Shown: piece after piece, positions 11,016 through 23,105 of the stretch
How positions within the stretch are numbered: position 1 is the first letter of the stretch
How the letters are laid out: the number at the start of each line of letters is the position of its first letter
Origin: Ailurus styani
Lineage: Eukaryota; Chordata; Mammalia; Carnivora; Ailuridae
Length of the DNA: 64,000 bases
Assembly: GCA_002007465.1 (NCBI GenBank)
Contig: LNAC01000732.1
Coordinates: 541,393 to 605,392, forward strand
Direction: 5' to 3'
The notes under the pieces: model-generated
Database searches by the model: none
The model's input: only the letters and a program-made list of their open reading frames with translations
What the model was told of the DNA's origin: nothing
Position numbers and translations under genes: made by a program

Positions 11016-12837
11016 ACTCAGTAAATGTTCTCTGATGTGTCAAAAAGTAATTTAAACCGATTCTCTGCAGGAACTTATTACTGAAATATCTTTCAAGTCA
11101 CTTCCTCCTCCTGGGAATAGAGCTAGCTGTAGCTTACAGAGCTTATAAAAAGCTATACCATTTGGGCATTTAGCTTACAATATTCTACCTGTATACATTT
11201 GAAGAGACAGAGAGAAGGAGAGAAACAAGAATTTAAGTAGCCTGAGTCTGCTTGTTCTTCCATGCACTGAATATAACCAGGAGAATCATGAACAGGGAGA
11301 CACAAATGAACTGTACCTGCAATGGGTATCAGTTCCTGAGAACCTCTTTCAGTGTGACCATCTTATAGCATGCACAGAGTGTGATTCTAGTTTAAAGATA
11401 AACATTTTTTCATATATACATTTTAATGCAAAGAGATGGACACAAATCTATTTACACTGCACTTTATGTCCAACTTAATGGATTTCTAAGGGCAATTTTC
11501 ACTAGACATGGATTTCACCCTAAGTGCTGACTCTAAACCCTAAGTGCTGAGTCAGACATGGCTCTGCTGTAATCAATGTGTCAATGGAACATCACAATGC
11601 TATTTAAACAAGAGGTTCAGATAAAAAGAAGCTTTTAGTCTTCACTCATAAGCAATCATGAGTGAAAGGGGCAGGGTTAAGAGTATTCTCTGAGATTAAA
11701 CCTGCATGTCTTAGTTCCCATGCCAGGATGCTGAAAAACTGAAAGCAGAGGCACTGCTCACCCGCAGTAGCTGGGCAACCCCTTTCTTTCTGGATGAAGA
11801 AATGGCTTTATTGACACTATGTTTGTTTTAAGACTCAGAAAGTGCCAAATATTATAAAGTCACAGAAATGAACACAAGTTATGGTATAAGCTCTTCTCAA
11901 ATGATGACAGACACACTAAATATAAAAAGGTTTGTCTATACCAAGAAGTAAGTTTCCCAAAGTTATAGAGAGATTGACTTTGCAGGGACAATCACATTGC
12001 TGGCTAGGTGATTTCTTCAGAAACACTGTTTATCAAACAGAACTTGCTGATATCGATTGCACCTGGCAATTCTCTGTGTGGCTAACTCACTTCTGATAAA
12101 ATTTTGTGTTATTAGCTTATTATATATCAGGAAGCTAATTTAGTCCAGCAATGGGTTTGGGATGTTGTCCAGACAATCCTTACCCTGCCTGAAATGCTCC
12201 AATGGCATATCTCTTCAAAGGCAAGTACTAGAATAATTTTCCCGACAATTTATTTTATCATAATTTTCTGTTTACCTGAGGAACTGAGAGTAGAACCCAT
12301 TCCCCATTATTTTAAGGCATGCTTCCTTTCAGAATCAATCACGAAATATTAGTTATAATAGGCATCTCAGAGTCCCATAATAAGGGTAAGAATCTGAAAA
12401 GTAGAGGCATCAAGTATTCCAAAGTCACCCTGTTAAGAGGCAGAGATGACCCTAAATACAGTTTTCTTAAATCTTAGCTTAGCAGTTGCATCCACAAAGC
12501 CAAATGCCAATAAACTAATCAGGACCTCAGCAATGCAGCTGTTTTCTTGCTTAAACAATTTACTACTTTGGGAGATGAAACACCAAAAACCTTATGTTCT
12601 TAGGTACTCAAATGGAATGACTCAAGAAAAAAAAACCTGTGTAAGTGATATTGTCTACATTTTTTTAAGTTTTTAACTAAAAAAAAAAAAAAGGCAATGG
12701 CCATCATTCTTGTTCATTAACTGGATTAGTTACCATTTCAGAGACTACCAGATTTTAGAGGAACCCAGGTCTCAAAAGCATGGAAGACAAATATATAATT
12801 TTTTCTGAAGCTCATCAAATTAAAAGTGAAAGTAACA
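11016..12837. other. Repeat-poor non-coding DNA
   Basis: No gene is recognised. The stretch holds a 20-bp-period tandem repeat at 11518-11555 and homopolymer A at about 12680. The 11960-12180 interval is repeat-free and of balanced composition, but nothing more can be said without an alignment. The frame at 12446-12676 has no recognisable domain. Confidence 0.5.
11518..11555. repeat. Short tandem duplication with AP-1/MAF-like motif
   Basis: ccctaagtgctgact (11518-11532) is followed by ccctaagtgctgagt (11538-11552), a 20-bp period. The second unit creates tgctgagtcag (11545-11555), close to the MAF recognition element half plus a TRE core. Function is not shown. Confidence 0.6.
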
Positions 12838-13055
12838 CTAATAATTTAATAGCTAGCACTTGAGTGCTATTTAAGATCTACATACCTAATATGTGTAAAC
12901 TTATTTAATCCTCACAATAAACCTATTTACTAGATACTATTTACTTATGAAGAAACTGAGGCACAGGGAAGTTTTATATCTTGTTGATTAAGTATTTGAA
13001 TTCAGGAATTCCTCCCTAGAATTCATACCCTTAATCACACCCTTATTGAGGTAAT
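12838..13055 (+). mobile_element. MIR SINE
   Basis: The MIR order is clear: gctagcacttgagtgct, then aacttatttaatcctcaca, then gaagaaactgaggcacaggg. It is diverged, as expected for this ancient family. Confidence 0.85.
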
Positions 13056-13739
13056 CCTTACAAAGGATAGGGAGATGGAATACAGGATTCTCACTTCCCT
13101 TTCTGGATTTAGACACTTCGCTCACTAAAGACGTGATTTGCTAACTGGTATGCTGGTACCCTGAAAGAGTTAATGATTCTCCCAAGGGGGAAATTCCCTG
13201 GAAAGGAGTAATTCACATTACTGGGAAATGCGGCCCAATATGTATAAGATGGGGAACAAAAAAGTTATTTCCATGAAGGTGTTGAGGCTGACATATTACA
13301 TAGGATTCTTTCTGCAACCTGTGGATGGCAGCATCTGTATAATGTAGTCAAAATAAATAAAACTTTGAGTGTATGGGAAAGATAATCACATAACAATTTA
13401 CACATGCACATAAAATTGTCTACTATATATGACTGTCACTGCTCGCATTGTCAAAGAACTTGAGTCATTTTCCAAAGAGTATTATGTTTCAGCCATGAGC
13501 TTCATCATTTCAAATACAGCTGTTTCCCTGTTGGATGTCAGAAATGCCAGCTGACTGGATCCCCTTCGGGAGGGTATATCAATAGATGGTCAAGTTGTTG
13601 AAAACTCGCCACAATGACAAGAAGGTCCAAATAGTCTATGAAGGGTGATGAAGCTTCACTCTAAAATGTGATAAATTGTTAGAATTGTGATGGAAGAGAG
13701 GTCAATAGGCTGCTAACACTAGCAAATAGGTCTTTGAGG
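13056..13739. other. Repeat-free non-coding interval
   Basis: No gene or recognised repeat. The 13400-13600 portion has balanced composition and no low-complexity DNA, and could be constrained, but this is only a suggestion. Confidence 0.4.
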
Positions 13740-13990
13740 ATGTGATTAGAAACTTCCATTCCTGGGAATCAACAGTAAGGAAATGATTCCAAACACAGAA
13801 AGGGTTCAAGGTCACGTTACACATTGTTGGATAAAAATGGAAACTTCCTTAATGTCCAAAAATGGGGATGCTGTTAAATAAATGTGATATATTCATGTGA
13901 AGGAATACTATGCAGTCAATATCACACTTAAAAAGTGAAAACAGTACAAGAGAAAACAGTAAATATAGTATTACACTATTTTTGTAATTT
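13740..13990 (+). mobile_element. L1M/HAL1-type LINE fragment
   Basis: Sense L1-like 3' sequence is seen: cttccttaatgtccaaaaat, gtgatatattcatgtg and gaatactatgcagtcaat. It is diverged and non-coding. Confidence 0.6.
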
Positions 13991-14448
13991 TTGTATTTTA
14001 ATTCTCAATCTCTCCTTTTTTCCCCACCCTTCCCTTCCTTTCCTTTTCTTTCCCATTTTAATTCAAACAAAAGAAACTATATTGGAGCAAGCGCACTAGG
14101 AAATTTACCAAAATGATCAAAGAGGTTCTCTGTGACCCTTATTATTATTTCATTTTAAAGAAGTGAAGAGTAAGGACCAGAGTCCCACAGCCTTGCCCCA
14201 AGTATACTGTACTGATAAATCAGGGTGACTTAATGCTATGCTGCTTTATATCTGCCTACTGAATTCAGTCCCCTCATTTCCAACTATAAAATGAGGATCT
14301 TTCTGATCTCTTCAAATGTTGGTGTAAAAAGGTCCATCCTGATATGAATACATAATTTTCATATTCTTGCCATAAAAAAAGCTTGCCAAGCAAATAAAGT
14401 CATTATAATTTCAGAAGTCATCTGATTGTAATTAAAATTATCATCAGC

Positions 14449-14450
<2 letters not shown>

Positions 14451-14480
<30 letters not shown>
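14451..14480. repeat. (TG)15 microsatellite
   Basis: An uninterrupted TG dinucleotide array is directly visible. It is a likely polymorphic marker. Confidence 0.97.
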
Positions 14481-14483
<3 letters not shown>

Positions 14484-14532
14484 GTCCTCCTTGAAATAAA
14501 TCGATTTTAATTAATGAGCAGAAAATTCTTCT

Positions 14533-14800
14533 TTATTTCAGTCATTCATTCACTTACTTGCCATATACTTATTGAGGACCTAAGGTGCCCTAGGCTCTGT
14601 GCTTGATGCTATGGATAGACAAATAGGCCCTATTTTGACAAGATCACTGTCGAGTGAAACATCACATATGCACACACACACACACTCACTGAAGTTGCTG
14701 TGGTAATTATGATGATAATGATATGCCCAGGTATTAGGCAATAAGTAATATAGTCAGCATGTGAAGAGTTCCTAAAGAAGGAGAAGGAATGCCTTAATCA
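14533..14800 (-). mobile_element. L2 LINE fragment, antisense
   Basis: The plus strand shows the complement of the L2 3' end: cattcattcacttacttgcc, tatacttattgaggacct, ccctaggctctgtgcttgat and a gatagacaaata-like stretch. A short CA run at 14669-14686 lies inside it. Confidence 0.6.
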
Positions 14801-15209
14801 GATTATATAGAATAAATGGGGTTTCCTAGGTGAACAGGGAAAAGCAAGAACATTCCCATGAGCAGAGGACTCTCAGTTCAAAGCAGAGGCAAGACATTAA
14901 TTTTGCCAGCTGGAACAGACAATAGCTAACCTTTTTCACCTGCTAAGGAGTTCAGATGTGACCCACTAAAAGAATTAACAAGATAATCAAATCAAATGCT
15001 TCTATTCATCTCCACCTTGTATTTTTGATAGCTGTTAGAGCTTTCAATAGTTATATGACATGGCTTTGGTGGAACAAATTATCACCCAACAGAACAGTTT
15101 GTATAAGAGATGCTGAGGCCTTGATTAAGGGCAGTGTGGTAGCAGGAATCAAACAGAATGGAAAAATTCAAAAAATACTTAGAATAATCCATATGATCAA
15201 GAGGAGCCC

Positions 15210-15480
15210 AAGGACACAAGATAATTATTGCAATATGGTATCCTCAATGGGAACCTGGGACAGAAGAAGGACATTAGATAAAAACTGAAGAAATCTGGAT
15301 GAACTAGGGACTTCATTAAATAACATCTCAGTATTGGCTTATTAATTGTGACAAATGTGTGTATACTAATATAAAATGTCAATAATAGAGGAAATCAGGT
15401 ATGGGATACATAGGAATTGTCTGCAGTATCTTTGCAATTTTTCCATAAACCTAAAACTATTTAAAAATTGTTTAAAAGTT
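15210..15480 (+). mobile_element. L1M 3' UTR fragment
   Basis: The sense L1M 3' terminus pattern is seen: ctgaagaaatctggatgaac, aaaatgtcaataatagagg, gtctgcagtatctttgcaat and cctaaaactatttaaaa. The frames at 15025-15288 (plus) and 15197-15382 (minus) overlap this and the DNA just upstream and show no gene features. Confidence 0.6.
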
Positions 15481-15489
15481 AATTTTTAA

Positions 15490-15800
15490 AAATACACATC
15501 CCTTTTGACCCTGAAATTCTGCCTCTAGGAATTTTATTCTAAGGAAAAGATGGTCACAAAATATGTTAAATACAGATAAATTCATCTTTTCACCATTGTA
15601 GAGGGAGGAGTAAGAAGTCTAGGGAAAAAAATCCTATAACAGGAGTTAGCTTCCTAAATTATTGTACATCTGTGGGATAAAATACCTTGAAGCCTTTTAA
15701 AAATAACACGGGAGAAAATTTTAATGATGAAAATCCCTGATTTCTAATTGCGTATACCTTTGCATCACTACTAAATAAAAAGTTTACTTTAAAAATAATA
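15490..15800 (+). mobile_element. Diverged L1-like fragment
   Basis: ccctgaaattctgcctctag and ttttattctaaggaaaagat resemble L1 ORF2 3' sequence. It may be part of the same old insertion as the preceding fragment. The call is tentative. Confidence 0.4.
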
Positions 15801-16201
15801 ATAAAAATACGACCACTATCATTTAGTGTGTGCTTTTAGTTTATCATTTAGATGTGTGGTTCAGATTTTCAGAATATGGGATGCCAGTAAAAAAAAAAAA
15901 TGACAATCAAAGCATCAAGTAGCAGAATATGGTTACTTCATTTTTTTAATTATTTGGTGCTTGGCCAATTCCACCTCAAATTCAACATATCTACAAACTG
16001 TGGCTCAGAGAGGGGAGAGTTACTATAATTAACAAAAGAGGCCAATATCATGAGTATCATGAAGGAGAAAAATAAGAAAATGTGAAGTGACAATTTATAA
16101 ATTATCTATTTATTAAAGAACTCAAAAATTTCTCTATGAAACTTTTGGTTTAATCATATAAAATAGAAAGAAAAATCTATTCTTAAAAATCTATTCTTTC
16201 A

Positions 16202-16387
16202 GGGCGCCTGGGTGGCTCAGTGGGTTAAAGCCTCTGTCTTCGGCTCAGGTCATGATCTCAAGGTCCTGGGATCCAGGCCCACATTGGGCTCTCTGCTCCG
16301 CAGAGAGCCTGCTTCCTCCTCTCTCTCTGCCTACTTGTGATCTGATCTCTCTCTCTCTGTGTCAAATAAATAAATAAAATCTTAAAA
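16202..16387 (+). mobile_element. Can-SINE with 17-bp target duplication
   Basis: The head begins gggcgcctgggtggctcag at 16202 and is followed by the CT-rich region and an aaataaataaataaaatctt tail. The flanks aaaaatctattctttca (16185-16201) and aaaaatctactctttca (16388-16404) differ at one base, giving a clear insertion site and a fairly recent age. Confidence 0.96.
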
Positions 16388-16789
16388 AAAAATCTACTCT
16401 TTCAAATGCATTAGTTACTCAATAAGGAAAATTGTAATAAATGATGTTCTAAGTCTTGACCTTGGTAAGGGTCCACAAGTGTGTTCATTTCAAGATGATT
16501 TACTAGGCTATATGTACTTTTCTGTATTCATGTTAACTGTGATAAAAAAAGGTGCAAAATCTAAATATTAAAAAGTAAGTAGGGCTGCAAGTGCTTTGCA
16601 TGGTGGGAATCCCTTCTGAAGAAAACTTTGGAAGACTTAATATGTAGTTAAGAAGAGTAAAGTACAAAGATTTACCCTTTAAAGTGTAATTACCAAAAAA
16701 TAAAAAGTCTGACATTATATGACAACTGTCATTTAGATAACTTAATACCTATGACTTTACAGTGATTAATCTAATTGTCAGTCCTTTCT

Positions 16790-16980
16790 AATAGAACTTT
16801 CTGTGACGATGGAAATGTCTTATACATCCATTGTCCATTATAGTAGCCACCAGCCACATGTAGCTATTGAGCATTTGAAATGTGGTTGGTGAAATTCAGG
16901 AACTGAGTTTTCAATTTAATTTAACTTAATATAGTCATATGTGGCTAGTATCTGTTGAGTTAGCACAGCTAGAATAAGAA
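16790..16980. mobile_element. hAT-type MITE remnant
   Basis: The pattern gaactttctgtgacgatgg, gtagccaccagccacatgt, gcatttgaaatgtggttggt and, inverted, catatgtggctagta corresponds to a mammalian non-autonomous DNA transposon with a palindromic layout. The exact family name was not assigned. Confidence 0.55.
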
Positions 16981-17052
16981 AACTGAAACCAAACATTTAT
17001 TTTCAATTTTCAGGTTAATAAAATTATACTGACTGAAAAAAATGAAAAAATA

Positions 17053-17258
17053 GGGCAGCTGGGTGGTTCAGTCAGTTAAGCGCCCGCCTTCGGCTCAAAT
17101 CACAATCCCAGAATCCTGGAATCAAACCCCACATCAGGCTCTCTGCTCAGCGGAGAAGTTGGCCTCTCCCTCTTCATATTCCTCTCTCCCCTGCTCATGC
17201 TCTGCTCTCTCACTCACTCTCTTTCAAATAAAGAAATAAAATCTTAAAAAAAAAAAAA
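17053..17258 (+). mobile_element. Can-SINE, older subfamily
   Basis: The head reads gggcagctgggtggttcagt followed by cagttaagcgcccgccttcg, then a CT-rich block and an A-run. Sequence in the head differs from the younger copies. No exact target duplication was identified. Confidence 0.93.
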
Positions 17259-17488
17259 TTTTTTTTTTTGACTCTGGTCCCTAGGTCCCCGTGTCTGAAG
17301 TGCCTTGTTACTGCTCATAAGGCCTACATAGCTGATAATTCACGCCTGAGAAAAGAAAACTGACATTGTTTCTAAGTTCAAAATGACATTGCTGGCAAGC
17401 TTTACTTTCAAATGGAACAACTGCTTTCTAGTTAAAGGGGCTTTTCAAAAGGTCTAAAGATTTGCTGTCATGAAAATATATGTCTTGA

Positions 17489-17519
17489 CTCTCTCTCTCT
17501 TCTTCTTCTTCTTCTTCTT
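17489..17519. repeat. (CT)n(TTC)n microsatellite
   Basis: ctctctctct runs directly into repeated ttc units, as read from the sequence. Confidence 0.9.
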
Positions 17520-17879
17520 TAAAGCAGTAACAGGCTACAACTACCACAAAGTTATTCAATTTTTCATGAAAATATTGGGATTATAATCACAGTGTCTCTC
17601 TCTCAGGCTCCATGAAACTATAAATTTGGGTATCAAAGGCCAGCTTTCTAATCAGACACTATACCATTTTTGCTCTAGAATGGACCATTTCTCTATTACC
17701 CCTGGAAACTTACATAAGCTCCTCTCCCTCTATAAATTCTCCTACTAAATTTGGAATAGGTCTTCAGGATGCAGAGTACAAGTCTCCCAAAATATTCACC
17801 TTCCATAATATTCACCATTTAATTTTGTCTCCCTACCATGACCTTCTCTGTTATGGAGTAGTATGAAATAGTTGTGATC

Positions 17880-18005
17880 CATGCTATAATGCCCATCTCA
17901 TTTTCTGTCTTTCCCACAAACTATAAACATATGAGGTCACAGACTATCTCTTATTCACTGTACACATAAACAGTCTATTAATATTTGCTGTCTACACAGA
18001 ATGAA
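17880..18005 (+). mobile_element. Probable L2 3'-end fragment
   Basis: cacaaactataaacatatga, ggtcacagactatctc, ttcactgtac and tattaatatttgctg follow the order of an L2 3' terminus, in diverged form. Confidence 0.4.
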
Positions 18006-18329
18006 ATAAATCACAAAGATCACTAAGAAACACAAAGAACTGAAAAAATAAAAGGCAGATATCAATTGTACTCAAATTCCTGTGATTATATATGTAAGCA
18101 ACAACATATTCCTCTCTAGCATCCATGGCACGTGTCATTTTAGAAACCTCTTAATTTACACTGTAGAAGAATGTGATTATGTACATGAACTCGAAAGGGA
18201 GGGCTCAAAAACAAGAGAGAGGTAATAGGTTATAAGCCTAAGGCAAAAAAATTATGAGCTGAAAATTAGAGATTTACAAAAGAAGAACACTTTGCATGTT
18301 TGTGTATATAAATACCTTCACATACAAGG

Positions 18330-18525
18330 GTCTGCTGAACTTTTTCTTAAACGGCCAGATAATAAATACTTGAGGCATAATGTCTCTGCCACATATTCTT
18401 TTTTTCTTTCTTTTCTTAATAAACTTATAAAAAATATAAAAATCATTCTTAGTTTATAAGTTATAGGAAAATAGGCTACAGCCTTGATTTGGCTCACAGA
18501 TCATAGTTTGCCTACTCCAGACATA
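18330..18525. mobile_element. hAT-Charlie-type MER remnant
   Basis: One end reads gctgaactttttcttaaacg followed by gccagataataaatacttga. The other reads cttgatttggctcacagatc followed by atagtttgcctactccag. These match the inverted-terminal arrangement of a common mammalian hAT MITE. The middle is replaced by T-rich and A-rich sequence. Confidence 0.5.
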
Positions 18526-18529
18526 GTGG

Positions 18530-19102
18530 ATTAACATTATTAATGTAGACACTTAAATTATTTGTTATTCTTTGCCTCAAAGAAGAAAATTGGCAGATAT
18601 AAGTAATATCGTTTTGCATCTGAAATTCTAAATTAGAAAGCAATGGTCAATTATATTTCAGAATCAGTTTGGAAATACCACTTTGAATAATGTTGATCTA
18701 GAATTCAGATACTCCCATAAACCTGAGTCCTCACATTCCATGCTGAAAAAGGAAAATAGTCAAGATAATGTAATCAGAACAATGTTGACCCAGTTACATA
18801 CGTGTTGTGTTGACAGATGGTAGTCTGTAAGAAATGGTCTGATTAATAAGGCCTGACATTTGATAATACCAGGAACCTGCACACCATAGAATGTGGAAAA
18901 TATCTAAAGATGAAAATTGTCTACAGGACGCTTTTTAATAGGCCCAAGAAACCACACTGAACTAGAGGAATCCTTATTTAGAAAGTCTCATCACTATTGC
19001 TATGGAAAGCATCATACTCCATGTACAAATTATCTGTTGTTTTTTTTTTGAATTAGTTATTCTCCACAAAAGAAAAGTTACTACTCTGAAAGGGAGGTAA
19101 TG
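18530..19102. other. Non-coding DNA, no feature recognised
   Basis: No gene, no identified repeat and no unusual composition beyond AT richness. Confidence 0.5.
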
Positions 19103-19110
19103 CGCCTTTT

Positions 19111-19307
19111 CTTTTTTTTTTTTTAAGATTTTATTTATTTATTTGACAGAGAGATCACAAGCAGGCAGAGAGGCAGACAGAGAGAGAGGAGGAAGCAGGC
19201 TCCCCACTGAGCAGAGAGCCTGATGTGGGGCTCCATCCCAGGACCCCGAGATCATCATCTGAGTCAAAGGCAGAGGTTTAACCCACTGAGCCACCCAGGC
19301 AACCCCA
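19111..19307 (-). mobile_element. Can-SINE with target duplication
   Basis: The tail (ttttaagattttatttattt), purine-rich block and reversed head are complete. The flanking sequence cgccttttctttttt recurs at 19103 and 19308, marking the insertion. Confidence 0.94.
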
Positions 19308-19322
19308 CGCCTTTTCTTTTTT

Positions 19323-20877
19323 CCACCTCTAGAATTAATGTATTATTCTCCAAACTGTGTATGATTACCAGATTTTTAAAAAGTTAACACAATGTTATTG
19401 TACCTTATAAATGCCCAAAACAATATGCTTTCCTCTTTGTGGCTTATTGAGTGAATTATCCATTTGCCTGTTCTTTGTAGATGCATCTTATAGGCTTAAG
19501 AAACATCAACTCCCTAAAAGCACTTAAATAGAATGTATCTATCACCTCAGTACCTCCAAACTAGCCAATAGTTGCATGTTTCAAGTATAGAATAGGCAGT
19601 CTGTTAGAGAACTTAAGTTTTTCAAGAAATACTACCACATGGTTCTAAAATAACTCTTTAATTTTGTGGGAGGGAAACGTCTAGGAAAAAACAAAAAGAA
19701 AGAAACAAACCAAAAAACAAACTAACAAAAAACAGTGTTACCTGCAGAATAAAAAAATAAAGTGGCTAAAAAGAAATCAATCATTTTTTTTTCCTTTTAG
19801 GTTGCTAAAATTGCTAAAGTGGTTAAGGTAGCATATAATTTTTCTTTTTGAAGAATTTTGTCCAGTCTGACAAGTAAATAAATGTTTAACTCTCTTTCTC
19901 CTTTTATTGCTGCAGAAACAAGAAGAAATGGAAAATAACTGCAGCATGTTTCTGACACAGAAGTTTCTTTCTCTACATGAAACACACAGTAAGAACACTT
20001 TACAGATAAATTGTGCCTTCGATTGAATAGAGAATGGTGCAATAGCTTCAGTTTCGTGGGATTGGATAATTTGTCACAGTTTCTGCCCTTGGAAAATGAC
20101 AACCCAAAGGAAAACTAGTGGAAGGGCTTTCTTAAATAGTGATAAAATACAAAACTGATACTTAGGGGGCACATATGTATTTCAAAAATGATAATTTAAA
20201 AAAATTACTAAGTTATAAGGGTATTATCATCACCAAGGAGTGCCTACAAAATTTTATGCTCCAATACATACCATTTCCCATACTTTAATATTATTTACCA
20301 AAAAATCATTTTGAGATCGGTCCACGATTACCACACTTCTAACAACCTAATTTCTATTATTACTTATTATACCATTAATTATTACTTTTGAAATAAATAT
20401 GTACCACCAATAAAAGTGGGCTTTATGTAGATATATATCTATATAAATTAATGTTTATATATTATATATATACTTATATAATATAATGTAATATATTTAA
20501 CTTTATTTTCCTCTCATACCTCAAAACCTATAATATGCCAGCACAGTCACAAGAGTATTTTAAAATTAACTGCTGCTATCACAGGGGTGAAAATTTAGAA
20601 GAGGTTAATCTTCTTAAATATGAGTAGAAAAAGATGACCAAATGATGTCCATTAATGGAATTATAGCAACAATTTCCAGTCAAAAATCTTTAGTTATTAA
20701 ATACATATTTTTTCAAAAAATGCAGAAAAAAATAATTTGTTTCAGAATGTTGCCAACCAGGTTTTCCACAATCAAAACTGAAAATGATGCCAAAAATCAT
20801 ATTAATTTTTTCTTCTTCAGATAATAGAAAATGCTACAGTTTTTTTTCAAGGATCAAAACAATACCTTGAAAATGTA
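19323..20877. other. AT-rich non-coding DNA
   Basis: No gene is supported. The overlapping minus-strand frames at 19777-19998 and 19797-20102 have no recognisable domain. An AT-only palindromic tract at about 20430-20500 (repeated tatata and atatat) is the main structural feature. Confidence 0.5.
20430..20500. repeat. AT-rich tract with palindromic segments
   Basis: agatatatatct and further tata repeats form short self-complementary units in an otherwise nearly GC-free stretch. Confidence 0.7.
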
Positions 20878-20890
20878 TGATTTTGCTTTT

Positions 20891-21094
20891 TTTTTTTTTT
20901 TTAAAGATTTTTTATTTATTTATTTCACAGCGGGAGAGAGATCACAAGGAGGCAGAGAGGCAGGCAGAGAGAGAGAGGGGGAAGCAGGCTCCCTGCGGAG
21001 CAGAGAGCCCGACGCGGGCCTCGATCCCAGGACCCTGAGATCATGACCTGGGCCGAAAGCAGAGGCTTTAACCCACTGAGCCACCCAGGCGCCC
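20891..21094 (-). mobile_element. Can-SINE, young-looking, perfect target duplication
   Basis: A complete minus-strand copy ending in the reversed head agccacccaggcgccc. The 13-bp duplication tgattttgctttt occurs at 20878-20890 and 21095-21107 without mismatch. The consensus-like head suggests a recent insertion. The frame at 20831-21046 is translated SINE. Confidence 0.96.
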
Positions 21095-21322
21095 TGATTT
21101 TGCTTTTAAAATCAATTCAGCTAGAAAGGATTCTGGTGAATTTTGGTATAAGAAACGTTCTATTTTCCCTCCTCCAAAAATTAGTAAAATATTAGGTTAT
21201 AAGATCCAAAAACTCTGGGTTTGATAAGCAAAGACTTTGGGATTTAAGTTACTATGAAAAATAATTGTGCCTATAATACAACGGATCTTTCCAATATCTC
21301 CTCGAGTTGCCATTTGGGCATT

Positions 21323-21533
21323 TTTTTTAAAGATTTTATTTACTTATTTATTTGATGGAGTGAGAAAAAGAATGACTGAGAGAGAGAATGTACATGCACA
21401 GAGGGAGAGGGGGAGAGAGAAGCAGACTCCCTGCTGGGCAGAGAGCCTGACACTGGGCTGGATACCAGGACCCTGAGAACATGACCTGAGCTGAAGGCAG
21501 ATGCTTAACTGACTGAGCTTACCCAAGCACCTA
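21323..21533 (-). mobile_element. Can-SINE with 12-bp target duplication
   Basis: The tail, purine-rich block and reversed head (gagcttacccaagcacct) are present. The flanks catttgggcatt at 21311-21322 and 21534-21545 match exactly. The body is more diverged than that of its neighbour at 20891-21094. The frames at 21267-21476 and 21344-21544 are SINE translation. Confidence 0.95.
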
Positions 21534-21603
21534 CATTTGGGCATTACTAAGAGAAATTATAGTTTTTCTCAATCCAGCTAAAACTTCAAGATGAGGTATA
21601 TAT

Positions 21604-21700
21604 GTTTTGTTTGGGGAAGTATCTGTCCATGTCTTCTGCCCATTTCTTGACTGGATTTTTGACAATTAAAAAAAAATAAAAACAGCAAAAGAAAAAAAGT
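21604..21700 (+). mobile_element. 97-bp retroinsertion of antisense L1 sequence with A-tail
   Basis: The flanks tgaggtatatat at 21592-21603 and 21701-21712 are an exact 12-bp duplication. Between them lies a segment complementary to L1 ORF2 (tctgtccatgtcttctgccc, then atttcttgactggattttt) followed by an A-rich tail on the plus strand. The tail direction and the L1 orientation therefore disagree, which is unusual (see findings). Confidence 0.8.
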
Positions 21701-21712
21701 TGAGGTATATAT

Positions 21713-23105
21713 ACTTTTGATAACTATTCTTTGAATTTTGTTGGTTTCTGTCTCATATGCTAACACAAACTGATTAAATCTATACCAAACTTGAAGGAAA
21801 AACTGATATTCAATCATTTGCTCAATACCCTCTGGGTTGATACAATTCATTGTCTAATTTTCTCATTGCTAAAATTAACCCTAAAATTAACAACTTCATT
21901 TCTGTGACAATTAAAATTATTTTTGAATATACTCAATAGATATTTTCTAAATTTAGGAAACCGACAAAGTCATTGACTTTTTTTTTTACATTTATGAAAC
22001 ATCACTATTTTGGTTCTAATTATCAAACTAAAAATTTATGCCCTAAATAATGCCAATAGAAATTATTATTTTAAAAATATTAAATAGTCATTGGTAATTG
22101 ACCTATGGCCATTTGTTAGGAACCAGGCAAACTGAGATTTAGCTTTTCCTAGAAAATGGCATATGGGATAAGACATATATAATAATACAGGTCAGACATG
22201 TATTCTACTCCAACAGTAGCACCAAGGGGTTTATTTTACAGAAATCTTGTACCAGTTTCCCTCCATATTGTCTCAGAATTTTAGGCTATACAAGCTACTT
22301 TTCTTCCAAAAGGGCAAGAGGCTCCCAGGAATCCTACTGGTCCCCGGTACACTTTTCTCCTTTCTCCTAATCCCCATCCATAACTCTGCTGGAATTTGAG
22401 TGCTCGGTACAAGAGAGAAGATGATAAAATAAACAAACGGAACTTCATATTCTTCCCTTTTCCCAAATCCTTCAAATATAAAATCTTTCTTATGTTACTT
22501 CAATCAACTTATATCATCCCCATTTCTAGGACAGGTTAAAAATAAATATGGTAGAGATTATTGAAAGAGAATTATAAACTAGACCTCAGCCAGTTCAGTC
22601 TTCAATTATAAGAAATTTTCCATAAAATACTCATTATGGTACTGAGGCTCTCTGGACATCCCAAACAATGATTTAATTTTTCCTCCTAGAAAGCAAACAG
22701 GATTGACCAAACACGACTTTTTTTCCTTAAGGAAGAAGCACATGATTTGATGTGGATGCACATTTCCGAAAGACATGTCTTATGTATTGTCCCAAAGGAA
22801 AAGAACATGTAAGCTTTGCAGAATTCCTTTGAAAAACCTCTCTTTGATTAGAAATGATGTTTTCTTCTTTTTAAAATATTTCTTATACAGAATGAAGAAA
22901 AATCTGCCTCCTAGGATACAAAATGTGTTAAAATAGTTATGATTCTTTATCACCATGGGACCTTGAGAAATGTTAGGAATGGGGTCCTACCTCTTTCCCT
23001 TTAACCTTGGAATTGTACCCTATAAGACATACAAAGACTCCTCTATAAGGCAGATACCTCTGTGGTGTCTACCTGTAATCATAAGAACAAGGTAAGTTCT
23101 GGAGC
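21713..23105. other. Non-coding DNA, no feature recognised
   Basis: No gene. The frames at 21578-21850 and 22281-22475 on the minus strand show no domain. No repeat family was identified with confidence. Confidence 0.5.

Noticed and set aside
14451..14480. TG array as a regulatory Z-DNA element
   Set aside because: Dinucleotide arrays of this size are common in mammals and nothing nearby indicates a promoter.
19777..20102. 101-codon and 73-codon minus-strand frames
   Set aside because: They overlap each other in different frames, begin and end in AT-rich DNA, and show no domain.
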